Counted from the first letter of the stretch, positions 12,311 to 21,933 are shown. The stretch is 64,000 bases of DNA from Myxococcales bacterium (GCA_016706545.1 JADJJK010000041.1:1-64000), one strand, 5' to 3'. The notes: generated by a model from the letters alone, not told the origin. Made by a program: numbers and translations.

Positions 12311-14146
12311 GTGACCGAGGACGATCGCCCTTCCGCTTCGCGCGGCGCGGGGGCCCAAGGGCCCGTCCAAGCCGACCGTCGTGATCCGCGCGACGAGCGA
12401 GAGCCAGAGGGACGAGGCGACGCCACCCTGGGGCGGATCGCCAACCTGGCGGACGGTTGGAGCGTCGGAGACGTGGTGGCGCCAGCGCCAGCGCGGCGCC
12501 CGAACTTGCCGCCCCCGCGGCCAGGCCCAGGCCCAGGCCCAGGCTCGGCAAAGACGTCACCCCCGCCGCCGCCGCGCGCGTCCGAGGCGCGTCCAAGCAA
12601 GGCGCCAGCGGCCTCCGTCGACGCTGGCGCGGCAGCCAGGGAGTCGGCCAAGGGGGAATCGCAGGCGCCGGCCGCCGCACCGGCGGCCCCTGCTTCTTTG
12701 GCGGCGGCCTCCCCGCCGCGAGACCCCGACGACTCGGGGACGATCGAGGTGGTGTTCAACGTGCCGGACTCTCGAGACTCGCGAGAATCACGAGAATCAC
12801 GAGAGCCGCGAGACACGCGCGAGCTGCGAGATGCCGAAGAGCCAAGCGCCGCGAGCTCAGCGACGCCGGCTCGGGTGGCGGCGTCGCCGACCGTGCCGGC
12901 CGTGCAAACCGTGCCGGCCGCGCCGGCCGTGCAGACCGTGCCAGTCGGGGAGTTCGACGCACCACGTGGCGCCCACCACGCGCTGGATGGCAAGCTGGAG
13001 AGCCGCGGCGATCCGACGATGATCGACGCCTCGCACCTGCGCACCGACGAGACCGAGATCCGCGAGTCGCGCGGCAAGGTGGCGGACGCGGGCATCGCCG
13101 CCACCTTGCGGCACGCGCCGGCGCTGCCGCGGCGCCGCGGGCTCTGGGGCGACCTGCGCTATGTGTTCACGGTCGCGCTCGGGGTGCGGCGGGCGCGGCG
13201 AGAGCTGGTGGTGCGCGAGCGCGAGCAGCTCGAGCGAGAGCAGACCCGCCGGCGGCACCTGGCGGCGATCGGCCGCACCGCGGCGTCCGCGGCGGAGTTC
13301 GATCAGACCCAGATCCGGCGCGCCCGCGACTCGCTCTCCACCATCAACGATGACCGCAACAAGCACGCCTCGCAGGTGGGCGACTGCGACGCCGAGATGG
13401 AGACCGTGCGCCGTGAGCGCCAGGCCAAGGCCGCGGCGCACCAGCAGGAGATCGAAGCGCTGGAGGCCGAGCAGACCCAGCTCCAGAGCAAGTACGAGCC
13501 GCTGCTTCGCGAGTCGGCGGCGGCGCGGCGCAAGGCCACGGATCTGCGCAACTCGCTCATCAAGCTGGATGGCCGCATTCGCAACGTCGAGGCCGGTCGC
13601 GGCAAGTGGGCCGACAAGGCGAGCCAGGCGGCGGAGCTGGCGGCGCTGCGCGCCGAGCGCCAGGGCGTGGCGCGGGACGAGCCCATCATCGCCGCGCAGC
13701 TCGACATGCTGGTGCCTCGCATCGCCTCCATCGAGGCCGCGCGGGAGCGCGTCCGGCGCAAGGTGGCCGAGCGCAACGAAGAGGAAGAAGAAGATCGCAA
13801 GCGCAGCGATGAGCTGCTGTCTGCCATCGGCGCCAAGCGCAAGGTCGTCGAGCGTGCCACCGCCGACGCCGAGAAGGCGCGAGAGCGCATGCTGGCGGAG
13901 CTCGGAGAGCGCCTCTACGTCGACCGGCCCGCGGACCTGGCCAACCACCTGGCGCCGATCGATGGCATCGATCTGGAGCTGGGCGACGGGCAGCGCCGCA
14001 TCATGGAGATCAAGGAGATCCTGACCAGCGTGGACCGCTGGAAGCTGGCGCGTGGCGTGCTGTGGTGGACGTTGATCTTGGCCGCGCTGGGGGCAGGGGC
14101 CTGGTTCTATCTGCAGGGCCAGATCCCGTTCTTGCCGCCGCCCTGA
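12311..14146 (+). CDS. Tail-anchored coiled-coil protein with disordered N-terminus
   Basis: The protein has 611 residues from a GTG at 12311. Residues 1-250 are disordered and low in complexity, with proline/alanine tracts and an arginine-serine stretch (SRDSRESRESREPRD) built from 9-base DNA repeats. Residues 290-560 form long charged heptad-like helices, probably coiled coil. A single hydrophobic segment near residue 588-605 (GVLWWTLILAALGAGAWFY) is close to the C-terminus, so it is likely tail-anchored in the inner membrane with the coil in the cytoplasm. No known family is recognised. It ends only four bases from the convergent transglycosylase gene. Confidence 0.75.
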   Translation: MTEDDRPSASRGAGAQGPVQADRRDPRDEREPEGRGDATLGRIANLADGWSVGDVVAPAPARRPNLPPPRPGPGPGPGSAKTSPPPPPRASEARPSKAPAASVDAGAAARESAKGESQAPAAAPAAPASLAAASPPRDPDDSGTIEVVFNVPDSRDSRESRESREPRDTRELRDAEEPSAASSATPARVAASPTVPAVQTVPAAPAVQTVPVGEFDAPRGAHHALDGKLESRGDPTMIDASHLRTDETEIRESRGKVADAGIAATLRHAPALPRRRGLWGDLRYVFTVALGVRRARRELVVREREQLEREQTRRRHLAAIGRTAASAAEFDQTQIRRARDSLSTINDDRNKHASQVGDCDAEMETVRRERQAKAAAHQQEIEALEAEQTQLQSKYEPLLRESAAARRKATDLRNSLIKLDGRIRNVEAGRGKWADKASQAAELAALRAERQGVARDEPIIAAQLDMLVPRIASIEAARERVRRKVAERNEEEEEDRKRSDELLSAIGAKRKVVERATADAEKARERMLAELGERLYVDRPADLANHLAPIDGIDLELGDGQRRIMEIKEILTSVDRWKLARGVLWWTLILAALGAGAWFYLQGQIPFLPPP

Positions 14147-14150
14147 GCGC

Positions 14151-16358
14151 TCAGCGCCGCGGCGGCTCGGCCCGGCGGGCGGCGCCTGCAGCGTCGCCGC
14201 GGAGCGCCGCGCTGCGGAAGTCGAGGTCGTCGTGGCGCGCCGCCTCGTACTCCTCTTTGTCGATCAGGCCGTGGCGCTTCATCGCGCGCAGCACCGTGTC
14301 CAGCCGGGTGGCGCTGGCGCGATCCAGCTCGCCAGCGGCGCGGATCCGTCGGGTCATGGTGGTGGGCTCGGGGGTCAGCGCCGCCAGAAACGCGGCCTGG
14401 CGCACGCTGAGCTGGCGCGGCGCCACGCCAAACCAGTGCTGCGCCGCCGCTGGCAGGCCCCAGATCGAGGGGCCCAGCTCGATGATGTTGAGGTAGCGCT
14501 CCAGGATCTGGCGCTTGTCGAGCCGCGCCTCCAGGCGCCAGGTCAAGATGGCCTCGGTCAGCTTGCGCGCGGCGCTGCGGCGACCGTCGAGGAACTCGTT
14601 CTTGATGAGCTGCTGGCTGATGGTGGAGCCGCCGCGCGCCAGCCGGCTCTCGCGCAGATCGATCTCCAGGCTGCGCGCGATCTGCGTCAGGTCAAAGCCG
14701 CGGTGCGAGAAGAACCGCGCGTCCTCGGCGGCGACGAAGGCGCCGTCGACATGGGCAGGCAAGCTGCGCAGCTCCACCCACGCGCCAACCCCTGGCCCCA
14801 CCGCGGCGCGGCTGCCGTCGGCAAAGGTGTGCTCGCGCGAGCCCAGCAGCGAGGCGACGTCGGCCGCCACCGGCTCGGAGCGCGCGCGGCAGCCGCTGCC
14901 GAGCAGGTCGGCGACGATCTCGGAGCCCTCTCCCAGCGGCGCGGCGGTGTCGATCTCGACGCGCAGCCGGCCGCCGGTCTCGCCTGACAGCTCGAGGCCC
15001 TCGAGCGGCTGCACCAGCGCCCGCGGCACCGACGCCAGGAGCGACTGACAAGGCGCGGGCGCCAGCGACAGGTCGAGCGCGGCGGCCAGCGACGCGCCGC
15101 GGTGCGCCTCCACCGTCCCCGCCACCTGGGCTGCGCCCATGGTCAGCGAGCCCGCCAGGCTGAGATCGAAGCCACGCGCGGCCCCGGGCGCGGCGCCGAG
15201 CGTGGCGTCTTTGGCCGGCTGCACGGTCGCGGCGAGGTCGAGGTCCGCGGCGACGATCACCGGGGTGGCGGCGAGCACCGGGTGGTCGAGGCGCGCGCCC
15301 TCGAGGTGCCCGGCGGCCGCGATCCCAAGCGCCCGGCCGCGGGCCAGCGCCAGCTCGCCGGTGAAGTGCCCGTCGTCGGTCGACAGCCACGTCGGCGCGA
15401 GGGCGGCGAGCGGCCACAGCGGGATCCGCTGTCCGGCGAGGGCGACGGCCGGCACGGGGTGCGCGCGCGCGCTCAGCTCCAGCGCGCGGGGCGCGCCGCG
15501 GTCATCGATCGTCAGCCGCGCCGACAGCGGGGCCAGCGGGTCCATCCGGGCCACCGACACGGCGCTCAGCGCCAGCACCGCTTGCCCCACGGTGAGCGTG
15601 CCGCGGCCGCCGACCGCGACGATCCGGCTCGCGGTCATGCTGGGCAAGGCCAGATCCGCGGCGGCGCGGCCAAGCTCCAGCTCCAGCCGCGCCAGCTCCG
15701 AGCCGCATGGCGGAGCCTGGCAGGCGCCGCGCAAGGCGGCAGACAGCCGGACCCGCCCCACGATGGCGCGGACCCCAGCGGGGCTGGGCAAAAGCTCGAC
15801 GTCTTGCGCGCGCAGCGATCCGACGCCCGCGACCGTCACGGTCAGGTCGCCTTCGCTGACCAGGATGCGCCGCGGCGTCATCGGGCGGCGCGCGCGCGCC
15901 GCGGGGGCGCCTCGCCCGAGGGCTCGGCCACTCGCGAGCTGGGTCAGCAACCTGGCAAGATCCGAGCTGCCGTCGGGCGAGACCGAGATCGCCAGCCGCG
16001 GCGCTTCGACCCGCACCTCATCTATTTGCATGCGGCCTGACAGCACGCTGCGCCACGAGGTGGAGACCTCGACCACCTCGGCAGCGAAGAGCTGCCCGAG
16101 CTTGACGCCGCGGAGCCTGAGCGTGCCGGTCAACCCTGCCTCCACCGAGGCGACCTCGCAGGGCAGCGCCGCGCGCCGGCTCAGGCCGCGCTCCAGGCGG
16201 TCCAGGTACAGGCCGAGGGTGGCGTGCCCGGCCAGCGGGATCCCGGTGGCGAGGGCTGCGCCAACAAGCCACATCCGCCGTCGGGGCCGCGCTCCGTGCG
16301 CCGGGGTGTCCAGCGTAAGGGGCGCGGCGGGCGAAGGCTTGGAGGGCATGGCGGCCAT
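14151..16358 (-). CDS. AsmA-like / GT51 peptidoglycan transglycosylase fusion
   Basis: About 735 residues. An N-terminal hydrophobic anchor (MWLVGAALATGIPLAGHA) is followed by some 450 residues of repetitive beta-strand sequence resembling AsmA-type domains (a GTLRLRGVKLGQ start). The C-terminal 210 residues are a family 51 glycosyltransferase. The catalytic glutamate is in EDARFFSHRG, motif two is RGGSTISQQLIKNEFL, then ERYLNIIELG and GLPAAAQHWFG. It polymerises lipid II into glycan strands in the periplasm. No transpeptidase domain follows, so it is a monofunctional transglycosylase with an unusually large N-terminal region. The start could also be 16379 (GTG) or 16349; no strong ribosome site separates them. 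Confidence 0.8.
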   Translation of the reverse strand: MAAMPSKPSPAAPLTLDTPAHGARPRRRMWLVGAALATGIPLAGHATLGLYLDRLERGLSRRAALPCEVASVEAGLTGTLRLRGVKLGQLFAAEVVEVSTSWRSVLSGRMQIDEVRVEAPRLAISVSPDGSSDLARLLTQLASGRALGRGAPAARARRPMTPRRILVSEGDLTVTVAGVGSLRAQDVELLPSPAGVRAIVGRVRLSAALRGACQAPPCGSELARLELELGRAAADLALPSMTASRIVAVGGRGTLTVGQAVLALSAVSVARMDPLAPLSARLTIDDRGAPRALELSARAHPVPAVALAGQRIPLWPLAALAPTWLSTDDGHFTGELALARGRALGIAAAGHLEGARLDHPVLAATPVIVAADLDLAATVQPAKDATLGAAPGAARGFDLSLAGSLTMGAAQVAGTVEAHRGASLAAALDLSLAPAPCQSLLASVPRALVQPLEGLELSGETGGRLRVEIDTAAPLGEGSEIVADLLGSGCRARSEPVAADVASLLGSREHTFADGSRAAVGPGVGAWVELRSLPAHVDGAFVAAEDARFFSHRGFDLTQIARSLEIDLRESRLARGGSTISQQLIKNEFLDGRRSAARKLTEAILTWRLEARLDKRQILERYLNIIELGPSIWGLPAAAQHWFGVAPRQLSVRQAAFLAALTPEPTTMTRRIRAAGELDRASATRLDTVLRAMKRHGLIDKEEYEAARHDDLDFRSAALRGDAAGAARRAEPPRR

Positions 16359-16540
16359 GAAACCGGCGCAGCGACACACGAGCTGGGCGCTGCAGGAAGG
16401 ACGCTAGATGCTGGATTCGGTTGGGGCAAATTTTCCACTCGGCTTGACGCCGGATTCGCGACCACGGTACGAACATCGCCCGCGGTGGACGTCGCCGCGC
16501 CGTGCTACGACGTCGCCCAACGCCATTGAGGTCAAGACCG

Positions 16541-18316
16541 GTGAAGAAAGCAGAGAAGGCAGCGAGCCGCGCCAAGAGCGACAAGGCTGGCAAGTCCGCC
16601 AGCGCCAAGAAGAGCGCAGCCGCGCCTGCCCGCGCCGCAAAGCCCGCTGGCAAGGCGGCCAAAGCCGAGCCCAAGCCGGTCAAGGCCGTTGCCACGAAGG
16701 CGGCGGCGAAGCCCGCCGCGAAGGCCAGTGATCGGAAGAGCGATCGGAAGATCGACAAGGCCCCCGCCAAGGCGAGCAAGCCCGCTCGCGCCAAGGCGGA
16801 CGCCGCGGCGGCGCAGGAGCTGCTGCGGCTCGCGGACGCGGCCCAGGATGTCGAGGCAGCGCAGGCCTCCAGCGACGCGGCGCGCGCGGACGCCAGCGGG
16901 GACGTCGCCCAGGCCAGCGACGCCCGCGAGGGCAGCGATGCCAGCGGCCGCCCCGCGCCGCCCACCGAGCTGAGCGACGAGGAGCGCGAGCTAAGCAGCC
17001 TCTACCAGGATGACCTGGCGGCGCCCTCCATCGCCCACGGCGAGTTCAAGGACCAGAAGACCGCCGACGAGGACCGGCCGATGTTGCCCGAGATCAACGC
17101 CCGCGAGGAGCGGCGTCGGAGCTGGGAAGATCGGCGAGACCGCCGGCGGCAGGAGCGCGAGCAGCGTCGAGCGGCGCGCCGCGATGGTCACCGCGGCGGG
17201 GATCGCAACGGGCCGCGACCGCATGAGCGCGCGCCCGGCGGCGCGAGCAGCCAGGCGGCCCCCGGCGCGCCCGGCGGGGCCAGCGCCAATGGCGCCAGCT
17301 CGGCGCCACGCGCAGAGGGGCGCCCCGACCGCGGCGCTGATCGTGGATTCGATCGCGGGGCCGATCGAGGCTCGGGCCGTGGCGGCCGTCAGGATCGGCC
17401 GGAGCAGGCAGGCCAGCTGTCGTCTGGGCAGCCAGGGCAGGGCGCACCGGCGGGCCAGCAGCCCCGGCCACCCGAGCGCACGGGCGACCGCCCGTCGTCG
17501 CCGCCGCCCTTCGCCGGCGCGACCGCGCCGCTGGTGGCGCCGTCGTCGTTTGGCACCCCCATGGCCTCCGCCACCGCCGCGCTGTTCGCGCAGCTCCGCA
17601 ATGGCCAGCCGTTGCCGGTCCGGCAGCTCGCCGCGATGCTGCGCAAGCGCGCCATGATCGAAGGCGACCCGGAGCAGATGTGGCCACAGCTCCGCGCCGA
17701 GCTGCTCGCCGATGAGCGCGCCTACCGCGCGATCGGCCTGCGGCCTCGCGTGGTCCACCGCGGGCGCGACCTGTTCGCGCCTGGGCCCTCGGCGATGTCC
17801 AGCGTCAGCGAGCTGGAAGGCCAGCTCGTGAGCAACGTGACGTCGATCCAGGCGGCCACCACGCGCGGCCTGGCGGCCTGGATGTCCAGCGCCAGCCCGG
17901 CGGCGTTCGAGCGGCTGATCCACGCCTACGTCGTGGCCATCGGCTATCGCGACGTGGAGTGGGTCAAGCGCGTCGACGGCATCGCCTATGCGCAGGCGAT
18001 CGCGCCCGGGATCGATCGCTCGGTGCTGCTGTCTGCGCGCTCCGGGGCCTCGCTCATCGATCGCCGCGGCATCGGCGAGCTGCGCGTCGGCGTGGAGGCC
18101 AAGAACCTGCCGTTTGGCACGCTGTTCTCCGCTGGCGGCCTGTCGCCGGAGGCGGAGCGAGAGCTCGAGCGCGCCGGGCGTTCGATCTCGGTGGTGTGTG
18201 GTGACGCGCTCGCCAGCTCGCTGATGAGCGCCGGCATCGGCGTGGCTCGAACCGCCGTCTCCGTGCGGTTCCTCGACGAGCAGTTCCTCGACGATCTGGG
18301 CTCGCTGCCGGCGTGA
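16541..18316 (+). CDS. Histone-H1-like tail plus winged-helix and Mrr-like (degenerate nuclease) domains
   Basis: 591 residues from a GTG at 16541 with GAGG nine bases upstream. Residues 1-90 are lysine/alanine-rich (KAAKAEPKPVKAVATKA), like histone H1 or AlgP tails, and should bind DNA. A charged disordered region follows. At about residues 335-415 a helical segment (NGQPLPVRQLAAMLRKRAMI) resembles a HARE-type winged helix. The last 140 residues resemble the Mrr restriction-endonuclease fold: FERLIHAYVVAIGY opens it, and a GLSPEAERELE..ISVVCGDALASSL segment closes it. The usual D..QxK catalytic set is not evident, so it may bind rather than cut DNA. A possible -35/-10 pair (TTGACG, 18 bases, TACGAA) sits at 16444-16473. 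The lipB start overlaps its stop. Confidence 0.75.
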   Translation: MKKAEKAASRAKSDKAGKSASAKKSAAAPARAAKPAGKAAKAEPKPVKAVATKAAAKPAAKASDRKSDRKIDKAPAKASKPARAKADAAAAQELLRLADAAQDVEAAQASSDAARADASGDVAQASDAREGSDASGRPAPPTELSDEERELSSLYQDDLAAPSIAHGEFKDQKTADEDRPMLPEINAREERRRSWEDRRDRRRQEREQRRAARRDGHRGGDRNGPRPHERAPGGASSQAAPGAPGGASANGASSAPRAEGRPDRGADRGFDRGADRGSGRGGRQDRPEQAGQLSSGQPGQGAPAGQQPRPPERTGDRPSSPPPFAGATAPLVAPSSFGTPMASATAALFAQLRNGQPLPVRQLAAMLRKRAMIEGDPEQMWPQLRAELLADERAYRAIGLRPRVVHRGRDLFAPGPSAMSSVSELEGQLVSNVTSIQAATTRGLAAWMSSASPAAFERLIHAYVVAIGYRDVEWVKRVDGIAYAQAIAPGIDRSVLLSARSGASLIDRRGIGELRVGVEAKNLPFGTLFSAGGLSPEAERELERAGRSISVVCGDALASSLMSAGIGVARTAVSVRFLDEQFLDDLGSLPA

Positions 18317-19014
18317 CCCGCGGGCCAGCCGAGCCAGCCGACCCAGCCCGGCCAGGCGAGCGCGCCGGGCCGGCGCTGCGCTGGGACTTCCTTGGCCGCG
18401 CGCGCTACGGCGCGGCCCTGGCGCGCCAGCACCAGGTGCGCGACGCCGTGCTCGCGGGGCAGGGCGCGCCGGCGTTGCTGTTGTGCGAACACCCGCCGGT
18501 CATCACGCTGGGCCGCGCGGCGGCGCCTGGCAACGTGCTGACCAGCGCCGCGCAGCTCGCGCGGCTCGGCGTCGAGGTCGTGCAGATCGAGCGCGGCGGC
18601 GACGTGACCTATCACGGGCCGGGTCAGCTCATGATCTATCCCGTCATCCCCATCGTCAGCGCGCTGGCGTTTCTGGCCAGGGTGGGGGAGGTGCTCGCGG
18701 CGGTCAGCGAGCGCTTTGGCGTGCCGGGCGCGGCCTTCCGCGAGCGCCCCGCGGGGCTGTGGCTCGGCGAGGACAAGCTCGCCGCGTGCGGCATTCATCT
18801 GCGCCGCGGCGTGGTGCTGCACGGCTGGGCGTTCAACGTGGACACACCCGAGGCCGCGTGGCGCCACATCCGGCCGTGCGGCGGCGAGGCGCCGCAGGTG
18901 TCGCTGTGCCAGGCGCGCGCCCGCCGCGGGCTGGTCCCGGTCTCGGTGGCCGCGGTGGCCGCGCAGGTCGGGCCCGCGCTGGCGACCTCGCTGCTCGCGG
19001 TCATGCGACGCTAG
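18313..19014 (+). CDS. lipB: Lipoyl(octanoyl) transferase
   Basis: LipB moves octanoyl groups from acyl-ACP to lipoyl domains of E2 and GcvH proteins. The 233-residue product has the family motif RGGDVTYHGPGQLMIYPV. It also carries the catalytic lysine in LGEDKLAACGI and the catalytic cysteine in HIRPCGGEAPQVSL, both at the expected places. The GTG start lies in a GTGA overlap with the upstream gene's stop, so it is translated with the Mrr-like gene. A proline-rich N-terminal extension of about 20 residues precedes the conserved domain. Confidence 0.93.
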   Translation: MTRGPAEPADPARPGERAGPALRWDFLGRARYGAALARQHQVRDAVLAGQGAPALLLCEHPPVITLGRAAAPGNVLTSAAQLARLGVEVVQIERGGDVTYHGPGQLMIYPVIPIVSALAFLARVGEVLAAVSERFGVPGAAFRERPAGLWLGEDKLAACGIHLRRGVVLHGWAFNVDTPEAAWRHIRPCGGEAPQVSLCQARARRGLVPVSVAAVAAQVGPALATSLLAVMRR

Positions 19015-19021
19015 GAGCGTG

Positions 19022-20222
19022 GTGTCAAACACCTAGCCTCATTGTTGGGCATATCACGCTCGAGGCCGCGCTGCGCGACGCCGGCGCTGGCAGCGCGCGC
19101 GTCCGCCTGCGCGCCGTGGTGGCGCTTGGGCAGGTGGAGGACCCAACCGAGCGGCGGCGCGCGGTGCCCGCGCTGACCTTGGCCCTGACGGATGATGACG
19201 CGGCGGTGCGCGCCGAGGCCGCGGCGGGGCTCGGCCAGATGGGCGAGCTGGCGCCGGTGCCGGCGCTCCTGGCGCGCCTCTCCGACGGCGACTCCGGCGT
19301 GCGCCAGTACGCGGCCATCGCGCTCGGCACTTTGCGTGAGCGGGCCGCGTTCGCGCCCCTGGCCGAGGCGCTGCGCGAGGGCCCCTCCGAGCTGCGCTAC
19401 CAGGCGGTCACCTCGCTGGCCGAGATCGATCCGGTGGCAGCGTACGAGCCGGTGCTCGCCGCGCTCGGCGACCGCGATCCTCAGGTGGTGGCCGCGGCGG
19501 CGGTGGCGCTTGGCACGCTGGGCGATGGCAGGGCCGTGGCGGCGTTGCTGCCGCTGCTCACTCACGCCGACGCCGCGGTGCGCTTCGAGGTGGCGTGGGC
19601 GCTGGCCCAGCTTGGCGACGGCCGCGGCCGCCCGGAGCTGAACGCGGCGCTGGGGCTTGGCGCCAAGCCGCGCGCCTTGGCGACGGATCCGCATCCTGGG
19701 CGAGCGCTCGAGGCGGTGGAGGCGCTGGCGCGCCTGGGCAGCGCCGAGGACCTGCGCGCGCTGGGCCAGGTGGTGCGGCTGGCTGCCGCGCCGGCCGAGG
19801 CGCGCATCATGGCCGCGCGGCACGTGCTGGCCTGGCCAACCACCGGGGCGGACCAGGCGTCTCGGGCGGACCATGCTTCACAGCCGTCCCAGGCCTCTCC
19901 TGCCTCTCTGGCCGCCGCTCGGGCTGACGACGCCGATCGTTCCAGCGCCGAGACCTACCTGCTGGCCGCGCTCGGCGTGCGGCAGGCGCCGGTGCGCGGG
20001 CTCGCCGTGGAGCAGCTCTCGGCCGTTGGCGGTCCGTGGGCGCTGCCGGCGCTGCAGGCGCTCGGCAAGAGCCGGCGTGGCCGTGCGCTGGCGGAGCCGA
20101 TCGCCGACGCGCTGGCTGCCATCGCGGCGCGCACACAGGCCGGGCCAAGGGGGCCAAGCGCCCCAGGCGAGACGCCGCGCCCGCTCGGCGCAGAGGAAGG
20201 TCCGCCGCATGTGGATCGATAG
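19022..20222 (+). CDS. HEAT-repeat protein
   Basis: The conserved frame begins by 19041 and runs to 20222, about 390 residues. It consists of repeated 31-residue helical hairpins such as DDAAVRAEAAAGLGQMGE and DPQVVAAAAVALGTLGDGRA, typical of HEAT/PBS-lyase-like repeats that act as protein-interaction scaffolds. The start is unclear: no ATG, GTG or TTG lies in frame before the first repeat. A GTG at 19022, just after a GGAG, would open this frame if one A of the AAA at 19027-19029 were removed. A rare ATT start at 19041 is the other option. Its stop lies 14 bases inside tatD, so the two are coupled. Confidence 0.7.
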
Positions 20223-21030
20223 CCACGCACACGTCGACGGCCCAGAGTTCGCCGCCGATCGCGCCGAGGTGCTGGCGCGTGCTCGCGCAGCGGGCGTCTC
20301 CCGCATGATCGTCATCGGCGCGGTGGGCCCCCCGGACTCGGCCCAGCGCGCCGTCGATCTGGCGAGCGTCCATGACGACATCTTCGCCACTGTGGGCACC
20401 CACCCTCACGACGTCGGACAGATGACCGAGGACTGGTGGGCGATCCATGAGCGCCTCGCGGTCCATCCGCGCGTGGTGGCCATCGGCGAGACCGGGCTTG
20501 ACTACTACTACGACCACGCGCCCAAGGCCGAGCAACAGACGGCCTTCGCCCGCTTCCTCGAGCTGGCGCACCGGGTGGGCAAGCCGGTGGTGTGTCACAT
20601 CCGCGACGCCCACGACGACGCGCGCCGGATCCTCGTCGAGGGTCGCGCCGCCGAGCTCGGCGTCATCATCCACTGCTTCACGGGCACCCCCCAGGACGCC
20701 GCGGCCTACGCGGCGCTTGGCTACTACGTCTCGTTCTCCGGCATCGCCACGTACAAGAACGCCGAGCCCATCCGCCAGGCGGTGGCTCAGGTGCCGGTGA
20801 ACCGCATCCTGATCGAGACCGACTGCCCCTACCTGGCGCCCGTGCCCAAGCGCGGCCGCCGCAACGAGCCGGCCTTCCTGGTGCATACGGCCGAGGTCGT
20901 CGCGCAGGCCGCGGGGCTGTCGCTGCCTGAGCTGTCTCGCCATACCATGGAGAACACTTGCGCAGTCTTTCGCTTGCCGCCGCTCGCCGAAGCTAGCGGA
21001 TCCCCCCAGATCGGGGCAGGAGCGGCATAA
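20209..21030 (+). CDS. tatD: TatD family metal-dependent hydrolase (DNase)
   Basis: A 273-residue TIM-barrel hydrolase. The metal ligands are present: the opening IDSHAHVDG, the glutamate in AIGETGLDYYYD, CHIRDAHDDA, the histidine in IIHCFTGT and the aspartate in LIETDCPYLAP. TatD proteins are metal-dependent DNases with 3'-5' exonuclease activity. The ATG at 20209 follows an AGAGGAAGG ribosome site and overlaps the end of the HEAT-repeat gene. It is the last gene before the separately promoted rplC. Confidence 0.92.
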   Translation: MWIDSHAHVDGPEFAADRAEVLARARAAGVSRMIVIGAVGPPDSAQRAVDLASVHDDIFATVGTHPHDVGQMTEDWWAIHERLAVHPRVVAIGETGLDYYYDHAPKAEQQTAFARFLELAHRVGKPVVCHIRDAHDDARRILVEGRAAELGVIIHCFTGTPQDAAAYAALGYYVSFSGIATYKNAEPIRQAVAQVPVNRILIETDCPYLAPVPKRGRRNEPAFLVHTAEVVAQAAGLSLPELSRHTMENTCAVFRLPPLAEASGSPQIGAGAA

Positions 21031-21057
21031 CCCTGGGATCCACCGCGGCGACGTCGC

Positions 21058-21086
21058 TTGACTTGCCCGCAGCCGCAACGTATACA
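21058..21086 (+). promoter_or_regulatory. Sigma-70-type promoter for rplC
   Basis: TTGACT (21058-21063) and TATACA (21081-21086) are separated by exactly 17 bases. They stand about 40 bases upstream of the rplC ATG at 21126, which has an AGGAG ribosome site at 21111-21115. This is the best housekeeping-type promoter match I saw in the window. Confidence 0.75.
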
Positions 21087-21125
21087 CGCCACCCGTTTTC
21101 GCAGGTTTGTAGGAGCCTCCTCGCC

Positions 21126-21870
21126 ATGGCGCAGAAGATTGGCCTTTTGGGCAAAAAGATTGGAATGACCCAGGTGTTCGCCGACGATGGCGAGTCCGTG
21201 CCGGTCACCGTGATCCAGGCTGGACCGTGCTTTGTGCTCGGCAAGCGCACTCAGGAGCGCGACGGTTACACCGCGCTGGTGCTGGGCTTCGATGAGAAGC
21301 CGCTGCGCCTGGCGCAGAAGCGCCGCTCCGAGATCGGCTGGTTCGCCAAGGCAGAGGTCAAGCCGCAGCGCTTCGTGCGCGAGCTTCGCCTCCCCGCCAG
21401 CGAGGTCGACAAGTACCAGGTCGGCCAGGCCATTGGTCCCAAGGACGTGTTCGCTGACAACACGCCGGTTGATGTCGAAGGCATCAGCAAGGGCAAGGGC
21501 TATCAGGGTGTCATCAAGAAGCACCACATGAAGGGTATGAAGAGTACCCACGGTACCCACGAGTACTTCCGCCACGGCGGATCGATCGGGTGCCGGCTGA
21601 CCCCGCAGCGCGTCCACAAGGGCAAGCGCATGGCGGGCCAGATGGGTGACGAGACCGTCACCGTGCAGAACCTCCAGCTCTTCCGCATGTTGCCGGAAGA
21701 GAACTGCCTCCTCGTGCGCGGCTCGGTGCCGGGCAGCAAGGACGGTTACGTCGTCGTGACCGTGGCAGCGACCCGCACCACGTACAAGCGCCGTGGTCAG
21801 GGCAAGGGAAGAGGTTCGCTCCAAGAACCCGCTCAAGGCCTCCAAGAAGGCCGCCGCGGGTCGCGGGTAA
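21126..21870 (+). CDS. rplC: 50S ribosomal protein L3 (C-terminal frame shift in the sequence as given)
   Basis: L3 binds 23S rRNA near the peptidyl-transferase centre and is needed for early 50S assembly. The start MAQKIGLLGKKIGMTQVF and the conserved GKGYQGVIKKHHM, THGTHEYFRHGGSIG and KGKRMAGQMGDETVT segments identify it. In the given sequence the frame runs past the natural end into rlmE. Deleting one G of the GGG at 21806-21808 gives a tail ending ..KASKKAAAGRG at a TAA (21868-21870), which suits the family. L3 normally sits second in the S10 operon. Here it follows tatD, precedes rlmE, and has its own promoter and a downstream hairpin. Confidence 0.9.
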
Positions 21871-21889
21871 ACACCGGCGGCAAGGGGCT

Positions 21890-21913
21890 GCCGCGCGCTT
21901 CGTCGCGCGCGGC
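21890..21913 (+). terminator. GC-rich hairpin after rplC
   Basis: A perfect 9-base-pair stem (GCCGCGCGC / GCGCGCGGC) with a 6-base TTCGTC loop starts 19 bases after the repaired rplC stop. There is no U-run, so it may be a weak or factor-assisted terminator, or an RNA-stabilising hairpin. Confidence 0.5.
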
Positions 21914-21933
21914 AAACCACTGGATTCGTTGTC

